Shown here: positions 10,954 through 22,440 of the stretch, piece by piece | Layout of the letters: each line of letters opens with the position of its first letter | Position numbering within the stretch: the first letter of the stretch is position 1 | NCBI GenBank assembly: GCA_950295325.1 | Contig: OX485805.1 | Coordinates: 10,232,501 to 10,296,500, forward strand | Reading direction: 5' to 3' | Length of the DNA stretch: 64,000 nt | From: Polytrichum commune | Lineage: Eukaryota > Streptophyta > Polytrichopsida > Polytrichales > Polytrichaceae | Translations under genes and position numbers: made by a program | The notes under the pieces: model-generated | Told to the model about the DNA's origin: nothing | The model's database searches: none | What the model saw: only the letters and a program-made list of their open reading frames with translations

Positions 10954-12756
10954 CTACTCCGGATTCCGTCCACCCGAGAGTGAAGCCGTCCGCAGATCCC
11001 TGTTGGAGGCCGCTCTCGAGTGTGGCGGAGGAAATGGACTCACCACTTGGCAGTCCCGTGGAGACGATGGCGAGGCGTGGGTCATAGGAGCCTTGCCCCT
11101 ACTCGGAGTGGCCTCCCGATCGGAAGTCTGGTGCCGGATCGGCGTCCGAGCCCTATCCGGAGTCCGGGACCTATCCGAGTTCCGCGGAACAGGGGACTGG
11201 CCCCTTCCGGATCGGACCGACCCGGTGCTCTTCCGCCTCACCTGGGGAGAATGGACCCTTTCCGGAGCCCCTCCGGAACTACCAGGCCGAGAGCCGCCTC
11301 CTTGCTGGCTGGGTCCTGCAGAGGCCGGCGGATTCTGAACCAGGGCTACTTCACCAACCACCTCGTAGAGGGTCCCGGTTGGTGACCCTGGCGGACCCGG
11401 ATAGAGCACTCTCCGCGGTGTTCCGCTTGGCGGGACCACCCTCTGGATTTCCGCCAGGAGATCCTTCATCGTCCATGAGTACTTCACGAGGATGGGGAGG
11501 GTCTGCCTGGCGGAAGCCGGTTCTCCTGACTCCATCATCCGGTCGTAAAGATGTGCTTTGTTCACGATCTCCGCCGGATGACCCACCAGCTCCCGGATTC
11601 GGCTGAAGAGCACTGCCTGCTCCGCATGATACTTCCGGATCTCCTCACTCTTCTGACTCAGCTCCTGGGTCATAGCCGCTACCTGTGCGGTGAGGTGGGC
11701 GTTCTCCGTCTTGGCCTGCTCCAGCTCCTTCCGGTCCGCCCTCTTTGCCAATTCCCGGAGAATGTTTCCGGGTCCGCAGTCGTCCAGAGCATGGTTCGCC
11801 CCCTTGACGATGTGCTCCAGTCGGTAGTACTGGGTCTTGAGGTCCTCCATCCCCTCCTGGAACCGCTTGAATGGATTCTCCGGGAAGTCCCAAGCGGATA
11901 GGTCCACATTTCGCCATGGGGTCTCCCGGCTGGGTCCGGCTTCCGGATGTTGGTGCGGGGGAGGGGGAGAGAGTGGCCTCGAGACGGTTGGGGGCGGGCT
12001 TCCGGGTGACGAGGGAGGTGCTTCCGGAAGAATAGGGTCGCTGGAGGTCTCCGTCTCGACGTCTCCGGCTTCCGGGAGCAGCTTGTAGGTGACCTCATCC
12101 GCCGCTATTGTGAGCAGGTCCTCCTCTTCTGCCGTGATGCAGTCGAAATGCTGGTAGAGGTGCAAAATGAAGGGGGAGAGGAAGGAGGGTTTCCGGCCAA
12201 TATGGGGGAGGGCCCGTCCGACTATCTCCTGGATGATCAGGCCCCAATTCACCGGCCGGACTCCGGACATTGCACCAAACAGCGTGTTAGCCATGGTGAG
12301 GCTAATCCGCTTCGGCTTGTCCGGATTGAGAATGGGCAGGAGAAACTCTAGCACTCTCCGCTCCCTAATATTCCGGCAGTTCCCTGGGTGAAACCCGTCC
12401 TTTGGATCCGCGTCCCCTCTGAATTTCCCGGCGAACAGGCCGTCGCGGCGGCCGGCCCACCCCTCCGTGATTCCCCTGGGAAACCCGTAGACCCTGTTCC
12501 ACGTATCCGGAGTCCAATGTTCCGGATCCCTCCTCTTTGTGCCTAGGCACTGATTTCCCCTCTCGAATTTAAACTCGCGGAGGGTATCTTCCGCTCTGAG
12601 ATTCCAGGGTTTGGAGAGCAATCCCGCACAACCCATGACCCTGAGATCCTCCGCGAGCTCCTGCAGCTCTCTATCCTCCCTCGGAATTGCAGGGGTGAGG
12701 GCTTTCAGCGGAATCGGGATGGGTTCCCGCTGATCCTCTTCCCGTGCTTCCGGCAT
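10954..12756 (-). CDS. 600-aa plant transposon-type protein (unit A copy)
   Basis: The ATG at 12756 opens an uninterrupted 600-codon frame. Residues about 60-230 form a globular domain with W-N-R-V-Y-G-F-P, L-T-M-A-N-T-L-F-G-A and H-L-Y-Q-H-F-D motifs. In style it resembles the 'putative plant transposon protein' domain family (Transposase_32-like), often linked to retrotransposons. Residues about 230-280 are Pro-rich. Residues about 300-400 are heptad-rich and charged, a likely coiled coil. The last 130 residues are a basic Ser/Arg/Pro tail. I see no catalytic motif, so a Gag-like or nucleic-acid-binding role is only an inference. The copy in unit B differs at fewer than ten positions I can see (for example S/P, T/I, E/K), so both copies are recent. 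The family match is from memory and unverified. Confidence 0.6.
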   Translation of the reverse strand: MPEAREEDQREPIPIPLKALTPAIPREDRELQELAEDLRVMGCAGLLSKPWNLRAEDTLREFKFERGNQCLGTKRRDPEHWTPDTWNRVYGFPRGITEGWAGRRDGLFAGKFRGDADPKDGFHPGNCRNIRERRVLEFLLPILNPDKPKRISLTMANTLFGAMSGVRPVNWGLIIQEIVGRALPHIGRKPSFLSPFILHLYQHFDCITAEEEDLLTIAADEVTYKLLPEAGDVETETSSDPILPEAPPSSPGSPPPTVSRPLSPPPPHQHPEAGPSRETPWRNVDLSAWDFPENPFKRFQEGMEDLKTQYYRLEHIVKGANHALDDCGPGNILRELAKRADRKELEQAKTENAHLTAQVAAMTQELSQKSEEIRKYHAEQAVLFSRIRELVGHPAEIVNKAHLYDRMMESGEPASARQTLPILVKYSWTMKDLLAEIQRVVPPSGTPRRVLYPGPPGSPTGTLYEVVGEVALVQNPPASAGPSQQGGGSRPGSSGGAPERVHSPQVRRKSTGSVRSGRGQSPVPRNSDRSRTPDRARTPIRHQTSDREATPSRGKAPMTHASPSSPRDCQVVSPFPPPHSRAASNRDLRTASLSGGRNPE

Positions 12757-13440
12757 TTTCCTCTCTTCTCACCCTTTCTGGCTTGCAACCTCTCCCTCTC
12801 TCTTCCGGAGTCCTTCTCTTCCGTCTAAGTGCCACAAAGTCCCGGCAAGCCCACTGCCGGTGACTGAAAAGTGCTGAGTCCCAGCAATCCAACTGCTGGC
12901 GGCTCGAAAGAAGGAACACCTCACCACTCGTTCTCTCAACAGGTTGCCTTTTTCCAGAAAAGAGTGTGAGGGAGAAGGAAGGGACCCTTAAATCTCCTTC
13001 CTCCCTCTTCCTTCCCCTGTTACCGTTCGGTTTAACGGAAAACGGTTACCAACCGTTTTCCGGCGGTTCCCACCAACGGTTTTACTAACATTTTCACCAA
13101 CGGCTCTCTTTTCCCCCAACCGCCATAAGGCCCGTTGTAACCGCCACTTCCGGGCCGTTGGGTAATCTTGGCGCGTCCGTCACTTGGTCCGGACCAAGGG
13201 TTTGGACCATGATTGCATGGTCCGCCCATCCTATTTGACGGACCGGTTATAGTACTTATTTAGAGTCGTTTTACCGCACAAGGCGGGGTTAGACTACTCT
13301 ATTTCCTAGTACCATTAATTTTGTCCTAATAGACCCTATTATCCTCAGATAAGCAAGGTAAAATACGGAAATTGAATCCGTATTTCCGTATTTTCGTATT
13401 TCCGTCGAATTTGGACTCCCACAGTACGAAAATGTGGGCC

Positions 13441-13605
13441 GAGGTTTGCGAACGCCCGTTCGTAAATGTGGCCGAGGTTTACGAACGCCCGTTCGTAAAT
13501 GTGGCGGAGATTTACGAACGGGCATTCGTAAATGTGGCCAAGGTTTACGAACGGGCATTCGTAAATGTGCGCTGACGTTTACGAACGCGCGTTCGTAAAC
13601 CTCCG
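13441..13605. repeat. Palindrome array, continuation
   Basis: Five palindromes of the TTACGAACGnnCGTTCGTAA type at about 33-bp spacing, with spacers 'atgtggccgagg' and 'atgtgcgctgacg'. This was contiguous with 8985-9296 before unit A inserted. Confidence 0.85.
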
Positions 13606-16539
13606 GAATACGCGGCGGTATATGCGGTGGATATACGTTGTACGTACATGAAGTGTGTAGTGTGGACGCATAGAAATGTGATATGCGCGCACTCCTACAA
13701 GTCTCTAGAGCAGTCTCTAGAGCATGCCGCAAAAAAGAGCTATGGTGTGGGGGGGAAGACCTTTAAGTACTGCTCTAGGGCGATTCAAAATCCCTTGGAT
13801 GCTCTTTAAAAAGCGGATTCCCGCCGCCTACCTTAACCTAACAATATGTCATTCTATCCATGCGAAACATGTATGACGCTATGTATGGAACATGTATGGC
13901 ATGCATGCAACATATTGAAAATATTAATGTCGCTCGCACACCTTAGGTGTTACCAAGGCCTCAGGATAAAAATATAAATACTATAATAGTCAAATGTTAT
14001 TGAAATATGATGATGCTTAACATTAAATAAATGATTTGCGACCAAGTTATGAAATCCAAGTTTTTGGGCAATTGATACCTATATGTTACCAAGGTCTAAG
14101 TGATATATATATATACACATACATACAATGAGGTAAGAGTGGGTCAAAATTAGTTGTGGAGGCCCCTAAAATTATATATATTATATGATTCACATAAAAA
14201 CATGTCCAGAATATGCTCACTAAGTGTGTGGACACCAATAAAAAGTCGGATTAATTTGGAATGGCTTGTAAGGTAGAGGAAGGATATGATATGAAACCAT
14301 ACCTAAATATAATGTAGGTCTTAATTTAAGTGCAAACCTAGATGTGGAAAGATTGAATTAATCCGGAATGTGTGGCAAGATTGAAATTAATTTGGAATGG
14401 TACATAAGGTAGACTAAGCATATGAATTCAAAACATACCTAGGTCGAGTCACACTAATTGCATGTTTTTGTATCCTACGAGAAGTAGGTGCATAACTAAA
14501 AGTATTCATTTAAAGTTGAGTCTTAAGACATGCATGTTAGAATAAGATTAAGTATGGACTGTGTGATCAAAATGCACTCAACATTATTAAGGTGAAAGAG
14601 GAAGAATTCCAAACTTCACTTTTGACATAAACCAAAGTTGTATCTCAAATCCAATTTTGAATCTTAAAATGACAATCGGCATGATTCTCAATAGTTGTTA
14701 TTAACCGGATGAAACAATATCCAATCCAACCAACATTGGTAGACCAGTTGGACATGCCCACATACCACAACATGGCCACATATTTTGAATATTGGTAAGA
14801 TTAAAAGATTTAGGGATGTAGGGTTTAGGGTTTGGGGTTAGGGTTTGTGAAAGTTGTGCATGTCCGACAGTTAATACAATAGATTACACACACAAACGAT
14901 ATTGACTACTCAATAGCCCATATTGCACTCACTTAATTATGTAGAATGCACATTTTATACTTGCCAAACATCCGATCACATGGCTCAAATACACTTAGTT
15001 CAAGTTGAAGTTAAAGTTCAATGCACTATACAAATGTTAGTTCAAGTTGACACCTAATTATATGAATTGATGACATGTTCGAAATTGAATTTCCCTCTAC
15101 CTCTACCTCTACTAAAATTAAGTTCACCCCCTCCCCCCAATCTCAAATTGTGTATTTTATGAAGCTAATAATGATTATAGGAACTAATAAACAACTTGAA
15201 AGATATTTCATTCTTGAAACCAAAATATTTCAAAACACCATATGAGCATCCTTGGGGTTGGATTCTTCATCAAATTTCTACTAAATGATGTGCATTGTTC
15301 ACTACAAATTTATACTCCCTATATACCTAATGTTTACAAAAGAACCAAATGTATAGGGACTAATAGAATGGGGAGAAAAAATTCATTTGTATTTATACTA
15401 AGCTATTCAAATCAATATGATAAACACCTATACTACATATACATAATACAAGACATGAATTAAGCATGCCTTCATTACTTACAAATTTTACTTTTATTTT
15501 CATGCAAGAGAGTCATCGAACGTTTTTCCATCCTAACAAGTATGGACAAGGTAGTCATATGACTGCCTCCATAATATAACAACAATTCATGTATCGTAAC
15601 TTGGATGAAACTAACACATTTCAATGGTAACAAATTCCCTCCCCACCCCTATCCCATCCCATCCCATCCCATCCCCTCCCCACACCCCATCCCACCACAT
15701 CCCAACCCTTCTCACGTGGAGGAGGCCACGTAGCAACGATAGGGAAACCCTAGCGGCGTTGGCTACCTCCCCGCACCCCTTCTTCTCCTTTCATTGTCAT
15801 TTGGAGCATAGAAAGGAGAAGCGGAACGCTGAGCACATGCGGAGCGGAGCTCTTGTCATTTCTTTATTCATATCTTTTCTTTGTTTTGTTGGCGCGCGTG
15901 TTTGAGAGTCGTAAATTTCTTTTGAGGGTTGCAAGTTTGCTAGTAGAGAGCTTGAGAGCTACAAACTTGAAAGTTGCATACACATAAGAGTTGTTGCAAG
16001 GGTTTGTATGTAACGTGCGAGGGCTTAAGAGTGTGAGGGAGGAATGACTAATGTGAGGGTGCAGTAGATTGAATTTACAATTATGAGGTTTTCAAAGTTT
16101 TTCACTAAATGAGGAAGCACAAGTTTTGGATGTATACCAATTCAACGTGCATAGTGTAATCCTCCTGAACTCACTTCCTTCATATTTTGAAATTCTTTTC
16201 ATTGTTGAATTCCATGTGTTTTTTTCCATGTATGTTGAGCTTTGGCATGTTTTGTTTGCAAGCTTCCCGATGTTTTTCGATTTAGTGTTCTCTCACAACC
16301 TGAAACTCAATTATGTTTTCATTCGGTTGTTTCAATTTTTATCGTTCTCAAGTTTTATCTTCACTTGCAATATGTAAAGGCACCAATTCAAGGTTGATAG
16401 GTATCAATCACAAACCAAAAGTGGCAAGATGGAATGGACAAATCACTGATACATATCAACCACTCCACTATAGACCAATGCATATTTGTATTTGTTTATA
16501 TATGAATATAAAAAACATATGTACATGCGTAAATACCGG
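13606..16539. other. AT-rich core of the TIR element, no supported gene
   Basis: No ORF of recognised type. It contains a telomere-like run at 14818-14847 (GTAGGGTTTAGGGTTTGGGG) and a CCCAT microsatellite at about 15651-15680. At 15700-15910 a GC-richer, pyrimidine-rich stretch looks like a promoter or leader, perhaps left over from the element's gene. I could not connect it to an exon. Confidence 0.4.
14818..14847 (+). repeat. Interstitial telomere-like TTTAGGG tract
   Basis: Degenerate tandem GGGTTTAGGGTTTGGGGTTAG of about four units, matching the plant TTTAGGG repeat. It is too short to indicate a chromosome end. Confidence 0.55.
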
Positions 16540-17470
16540 AGCATGTTTACGAACGGGCGTTCGTAAACTTCAGCGCAACAACCAAGTGCTGCACAGTTAC
16601 GAACGTGCGTTCGTAAACATCAGCTCACGTTTACGAACGGGCGTTCGTAAATCTCGGCCCACATTTACGAACGTGCGTTCGTAAACCTCGGCCCACATTT
16701 TCGTAAAATTCTGCGCAACAACCAAGTGCTGCATAGTTAGTAAATGTGCGCCGACTTTTACGAACGTGCGTTCGTAAACGTCGGCTCACGTTTACGAACG
16801 GGCGTTCGTAAATCTCGGCCCACATTTACGAACGTGCGTTCGTAAACCTCGGCCCACATTTTCGTAAAATTCTGCGCAGCAACCAAGTGCTGCATAGTTA
16901 GTAAATGTGCGCCGACTTTTACGAACGGGCGTTCGTAAACCTCGGCCCACATTTACGAACGGGCGTTCGTAAATCTCGGCTCACATTTACGAACGTGCGT
17001 TCGTAAACTTCGGCCCACATTTTCGTAAAATTCTGCGCAGCTACCAAGTGCTGCATAGTTAGTAAATGTGCGCCGACTTTTACGAACGGGCGTTCGTAAA
17101 CCTCGGCCCACATTTACGAACGGGCGTTCGTAAATCTCGGCCCACATTTACGAACGGGCGTTCGTAAACCTCGGCCCACATTTTCGTAAACTTCTACGCA
17201 GCAACCAAGTGCTGCATAGTTTTTAAATGTGCGCCGACTTTTACGAACGGGCGTTCGTAAACTTCGGCCCACATTTTCGTAAACTTCTGCTCATCAACCA
17301 AGTGTTGCACTGTTACGAACGTGCGTTCGTAAACCTCGACGAGTATTTACAAATGCGCGGTTGTAAACCTTGGCCAACAACAAAGGTTGCATATTTACGA
17401 ACATGCAATTGTGAACTTCGGCGTAATAACCAAGGGCTGCATGTTTACGAATGCACGCTCATAAACCTTG
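16540..17470. repeat. Large palindrome array in tandem units of about 160 bp
   Basis: At least fifteen palindromes (TTACGAACGnnCGTTCGTAA, with centres GG, TG and others). From about 16690 to 17290 they lie in about 160-bp units that include 'gcagcaaccaagtgctgcat' and 'gtgcgccgacttttacgaac'. The array is the inverted counterpart of 8985-9262 plus 13441-13605. Confidence 0.85.
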
Positions 17471-17533
17471 GCTACATACAATGAAAATGTGCACCACCCC
17501 CGTGCTACAATAATCAATAGCGAATAGGAGTAC

Positions 17534-17923
17534 GTATATATGAAAGACCATTGTTAATGGGTGTTTGCAGTCCTTCCTTGCTACATTAATTCTTTTGTTG
17601 CTAGTCATTTCCAAGCCTTGCAAAAGCACCTCCCAACCTAGTGCATCTCTAGAAAACTCCTTTGACGTATGATCGCCTTAAACTTATGTTTAAGGCTAAA
17701 AAATATGTCTTGGACGCTACCTACGAGCTCACGTTTTTTGTCTGAATGGCCAACTTTTAGATGTTGTTTCCATAATATAAGCTTAGAGCTGGCATCTCTA
17801 ACCTTCTACAACCTATAGTGGAGTTTTCGGGTCCTTATGACTAGCTGACGTTTTTGGTCAAAGGTGGTTTTCGCAAACCGAATCCAGATCCAACGTTTCT
17901 AAGCTTCAACCAACCTATGGTAC
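17534..17923 (-). repeat. Right arm of the long inverted repeat
   Basis: Near-exact inverse of 8541-8948, ending CTATGGTAC at 17923. Together with the palindrome arrays it makes a symmetrical structure around a core of about 2.9 kb. Confidence 0.8.
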
Positions 17924-18881
17924 ATTTTTCAAGTCATTCTAACTACTTGCTCTAGACGTCTCCTATGAGTGTCACGTTCGCGCATACCCACCCTCTCTAC
18001 TTTCTAATGCATTCTTTGTTCCTACATGACAAGTTGTCCAATGCACATTTTCAATAACACCTTCAACACCTTTGTCTTGCCAACACTAAGGACTATGTTA
18101 TCTTAGAAGGAGAGCAGTAATAGGAGAATGCCAACAATGAATCTACTCTTCAAATCCCTCTTTCAACACTTTGTTGCTTGTTTTCCAAGACTGTTGTCCG
18201 TCTGGACTGCCTCACATTTCTAGGTCTAAACTTACAAGCATACACACCTTCTCTAAGAGTCTAAGCTATCTTCACATATGTGTACTAAGAGAGCCAAAAG
18301 GTTCTAGGACAATCTTTATATACCTCAAAACAACTACCTACTAGGTGGGTCAACTTGGTAGGTTACCACCCTGTCAAAACACTGCAACTAGCTGTCCTCA
18401 CGCGTTTTTGCCCTTTGTCCAATACATGACCAACTGGCATACTGAGGTCATAAAAAATGATCAACTAGTCACAGAAATGCAATGCTATTTAATAACTTTG
18501 GACCAACAAGTCATTATCTGACCAACTAAATTATTAACACCAAATAATTACTACTACTGAATAAATTGCTCAGCAGTAAAACAGTAAAAAACCAATTAGT
18601 GGACGTTTTAACAACTAATTGCATTAGGGACAAATTTGACGTCAACTAGTAAACTAGCATTCTTTTGCCCTTTCGACAATTCGCGACCAACTAGTTAGTT
18701 TTTGATGGGTTGGTTTACTATGAACATTTTATGTTCTTAAAACACGGTGCTAACTTCTACCTTAACTTCTATCTTATCTATGTTTGTGCAAATAAACGAA
18801 ACCACTATACATAGTTGCAAACACACATTCGTAAAAATACGTAATGTTGATTTACACATTACACATTACACATTACACTGA
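17924..18881. other. Spacer between inverted repeat and FCP1-like remnant
   Basis: AT-rich, no ORF of recognised type. A short ACATT repeat (about 18853-18876) precedes the next palindrome. Confidence 0.45.
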
Positions 18882-18903
18882 TTTACGAACGGTTGTTCGT
18901 AAA
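18882..18903. repeat. Isolated palindrome before the FCP1-like remnant
   Basis: A TTACGAAC/GTTCGTAA palindrome lies about 60 bp before the first recognisable FCP1-like codons. In the better-preserved gene a palindrome also lies in the intron just before the FCP1-like exon (48566-48587), so this position appears conserved. Confidence 0.7.
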
Positions 18904-18964
18904 TATGCCACCAATATCTACTTTAACAATTGAATGTGGATATACTTTATATTGTGCATAAAGT

Positions 18965-19581
18965 ATGGTCTTGGAGAACACGGTGCCCATTTTCAAGTTC
19001 CTCATCTGTGATCTCCCAAGCCCTTGCCTCGTTCTCGGCCAAGAAGTATGTGATGAGCTAATTGACGAGAATGGTGTGCCAATGCCCAAGTTTGGTGGTC
19101 AAGGCAGAGGGCAACATTTCCTCAAGGTCTTGAGGTCCAGGTTGTGGCTAGAAGCCCCCCTATTGGAGGGAGTCCCCCACGGGAGCTGGCCAACTCTGGA
19201 GAACACCCTCCTCATCGACGACAACACCGCCAAGAGCCTTCTTTGTCCCCTCCTATTCTTTCACCGTTGCTCTCATTTTCTTGCATCTGCATGTTATGCA
19301 CTTTACGAGCGCCCATCCCAAACCGCCCCTCCTTAATTTACCCACTCCACTCTGTCTATGATATTGTTTCACAGGTCGTTCCACGCTCGTTTGGTGGCCG
19401 ACCCTCCTTGACTTCTTCATTGGAGACGCACACAACTCAAGGTTGCATCTTCCGAGTCCGATCGTTGTTTGGCCCTCCGGAGAAGTGCAAGACATTCTCT
19501 CTTGCAGATGCCTTTGTATTCCACTACAATACCACTTCGTACAATTCGGGAGCGCGTTTGGACATATTGAAGAACGACACA
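18965..19581 (+). pseudogene. FCP1-like gene remnant (copy 2), front part
   Basis: Bases 18995-19245 encode a segment alignable to the FCP1-like exon at 48878: P-C-L-V-L-G-Q-E, then F-L-K-V-L, L-L-E-G-V-P-H-G and T-L-L-I-D-D. The N-terminal half with the nucleophile motif is absent. The sequence then jumps within the exon into a later intron shared with copy 3 ('gcgcccatcccaaaccgccc'), showing an internal deletion. After an acceptor at about 19375, the last exon starts and runs to 19581, where the LTR-like unit interrupts it. It resumes at 22334. Frames do not join into one protein, so this is a dead copy. Confidence 0.7.
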
Positions 19582-22328
19582 TGTGGTACAACTTTTTGGT
19601 CTCAGAATAGTCATTTTAGGATTTTGATAGGATGTGAATTCATATCGACACTTGCAATGTGAAATGGACACTAAAGTAAGTTATTAGTGATCAATTATCC
19701 GAAATGAGCTAAGGGTGAGACATTTAGTTCATATGAAACAGTTCCAAGAGGAAGAGTCTTTTGGGCAGGGCAATAGACATGTGACCAAGTCGAAGAGACT
19801 TATGAAATCTGGCCCCAAGAGGCAAGGAAGCTAGTTCAGGGGATATAGAGGAGAAGAGGGGGAGGAGAAGGGAGTTCCTCTCGAAAAGAGAGTCTCCCTC
19901 GTCTTGCAGTTTTTGAGCGAGTCTAACTTGGGTGTGAAGCCCTTTTGAATGTACATTTTACTCTACATAATATAAGCGTGAAGCTATTTTGTCAATTCTA
20001 TGTGAGAAGATTGATTTTGTTGTGTGGGTATACGTTGTGAATTAATTGAGTCAGAGTATATTTCCTGGTTTCGGGAAGAATCCAGAGTGAAGTTGCGACA
20101 TCTTACTTCTGTGAAAGAAGTAAATTAATTGTCGTGTGATTTCAATGGTGAAAGTCTATCAGTCACCGGGTTTGAATGTGAAATTCCAACGTGACTGATT
20201 GGTAGTGGTCCTCTCGGGAAGGGAGAGACAATCTCTCTACAGTTGCTGGAGTCTACCTTGTTTAATTACTCTTGGCGTGAAGCCTATTGAAGATTGTAAA
20301 TCGTGTCTTATGATTCACTCCCGGTAATGGAAATGTAAGTTCGCATTGTGAACTCATCATGTCGTCATCGGGTGAATGTGAAATTTGTCCCTTCAGTGTG
20401 TATTCGGCCATGAGAATTGATTGGATTAATCCCACTCTATCTGATGTGAATTCAGGGTAGAAGTTTGAGAAACATCCTGTCTTCTCTTTGGAAATTCCTA
20501 TACAGGTGCAAGTTGAAATCAAACATCGGTGAAAGAAGTGAATTCTATTTACCTTTGTCTTGTGATTGTCTGAGGTGAAACTGTGCGAAGCAGTTTAACC
20601 ATATTATATCCTTTGGGCTTATCTATGTGCATGAGTGGAATGAGGAATGTGAAATTCCGTGAGAGCCACTTTATGTCTTAATTCTGTAAATTTAATCAGG
20701 AGACTCCAAGCCAAATAAGTAAGTGTGTCTGGACGCCTGAGGTGATAAGTGTCTTAATTGAATGCAAGAACTTATTTCAGTGAGCAAACCCCCTTCCTTT
20801 CATGGTTGTGATGGTCGTGGTTAACTTACCGTGAATGATTGAAGTCGAACTCTCGATCAGAATGAAAATCCAGTGTCGAAAACTCATCAGCCAAAGGGAA
20901 GAGAGTAGTGGAGATTACTCGAGATGAATTCAGTATAGAAGATATCTTGAAGTCAAATCCTTAGATAACATACTCATTTGATAACTAAGGTGCTATTTGA
21001 GTGAAGGAAAATACCTGTCCACACAGAGTTTGTCTGTAACTCCAAACGGATAACAACGTTATGTTTTCAGAGTAGAGATTCGTCGGTGGAAATCACTACT
21101 GAATTAAGTGTCGAGTGAGCAGGTGTAATGAGGCTCTGAAAGTTTGCCGCGATGGAGTTTGCTAAGTGGTAGTAGCAATTATCACCTTGAGAGAGAGTGC
21201 GAAGATTGTTCTGTCGAAGCACTTTGTCTGATGCACGGAATCGGTGTAGTGATTACTCACCATAATGATGTGGATAAGCTCAAATGCATTCAAAGGAAGA
21301 AGTGTTGCTGTGATAAACTTGTCGCCAATTGCGAAGAGGGGGAACGAAAAGCGTAGATGTGGCCGATCGGAGAGGAAGTCGCGCGCGCGGGAGTGAAGAC
21401 TGAAAAGGAAGGAGTCGCGGGAGAAGCGTGGGTATTTAACCCATATCGTTAGGGGGAGCACTCAAAGGCAAGCATAAAAGGAGGAGCAGCCTACTCCTTA
21501 GCCGAGAACAAGACGCTGACTCGGTTACTGGTTACTAGTTACTGGCTACTTGTTACTGGTTACTGGATACTAAGACTATGGCCCTCTCTATGAGACGTGA
21601 CTTGACACTGGTTACTTGTGACTGTTATTGGTGACTAGACTATGGCCGTGCAGACTATGGTCCTACCGATTAGACTCTTACGGTCCCGGTCCGGTTCAGT
21701 TCGCTTCGCTTAGACTCGGTCACTAGGTTTCTGTCACACGTTAGACTTTTGTTAATTTTAATAATTTATTTTAATGCATTCAATTCCACTGAGATAGTGT
21801 TAAGTCTAAAACTGACTAAGGAAATAATTCATTACTGTGGTCTATAACTAATTTAATTAAATCCATCACTTAACCATAGGAGGAGTCAATTGTGAACATA
21901 ATATCCTTACTGACTGTGGTGTGGCCTTTCGATACTTGGCTACTTTACTGAAGAGACTATGGTTCACCTCAAGGAGTTTTTGCCTTGGGTTTCTGAGACT
22001 ATGGCGTACTCAAATGTCTATGGCTGAGCTGTGACTCCCTGAATTGCAAAACACATTATAAGAGTGATGTTACTGATGAGAGTGGGTTGTGAGGGAGTGA
22101 CTGATCAATTGCATGTACTGCTGTGAGTGACCCTCAACCTTAATTAAATCAATCCTAAAACTCATTCTAGAAGTCTTTTTCCCTGTGTTTGTTGTCCTAA
22201 ATACATCTTAATTCTCTTGTAATCTACCAATTAACTCAATGGTGATCCCTAGATGCAACACCTGACACTCATTTGGCCTTCCCTGTGTGGTTTTCTTAAT
22301 TGGAACCCAATCTAAAAACCTATCTACA
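19582..22328. mobile_element. Solo LTR-like unit F, 2747 bp, inside the FCP1-like remnant
   Basis: Starts TGTGGTACAAC and ends TATCTACA. ACACA occurs directly outside both ends (19577-19581 and 22329-22333). Comparison with the related gene at 41180-41215 shows that the flanks are contiguous there, which confirms an insertion. It has TG...CA ends and a 5-bp duplication but no second LTR. The inside has no convincing ORF. A TTACTGG-type simple repeat lies at about 21525-21575. Orientation is unknown. Confidence 0.75.
21520..21710. repeat. TTACTGG/CTATGG simple repeat inside unit F
   Basis: Repeated 'ggttactggttactagttac' followed by recurring 'gactatgg' words. Low-complexity LTR sequence, not coding. 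Confidence 0.6.
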
Positions 22329-22333
22329 ACACA

Positions 22334-22440
22334 TATTCGAGGCCAGTCAACAAACTTGGCTATAGTTGCGGGCCGGAGATTTTCAAAGCTATAGAGGCCA
22401 TTGGAGCATTACAGAGAGAAGCCACCGTAAAAGATAAGGA
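22334..22440 (+). pseudogene. FCP1-type gene copy 2, C-terminal tail
   Basis: Encodes a G-Y-S-C-G-P-E-I-F-K-A-I-E-A-like segment, matching the tails at 41215-41260 and 50495-50540. It is separated from the rest of its exon by unit F. Downstream sequence to 22853 is the shared 3' trailer ending in the TIR. Confidence 0.75.

Larger units (their letters stand above)
9297..13423 (-). mobile_element. Solo LTR-like unit A, 4127 bp, encoding a 600-aa protein
   Basis: On its sense (minus) strand the unit begins TGTGGGAGTCC and ends GTGTCCCCACA, so it has TG...CA ends with a short inverted TGTGGG/CCCACA. GTACG flanks both ends (9292-9296 and 13424-13428), and removing one copy restores an uninterrupted palindrome spacer. 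TG/CA ends and a 5-bp duplication are LTR hallmarks, but there is only one unit and no second LTR, PBS or pol, so a solo LTR is the simplest reading. A near-identical copy, unit B, lies inverted at 34230-40318. The unit is GC-rich, strikingly dense in TCCGGA-like words, and quite unlike its AT-rich surroundings. Confidence 0.75.

Noticed and set aside
10721-11385. Plus-strand ORFs of 205 and 121 codons opposite the 600-aa ORF
   Set aside because: They are antisense shadows of a GC-rich coding region and recur at the same place in unit B for that reason.
14818-14847. Telomere-like tract as evidence of a chromosome end or fusion
   Set aside because: Only about four degenerate units inside a transposon, which is too little for either claim.
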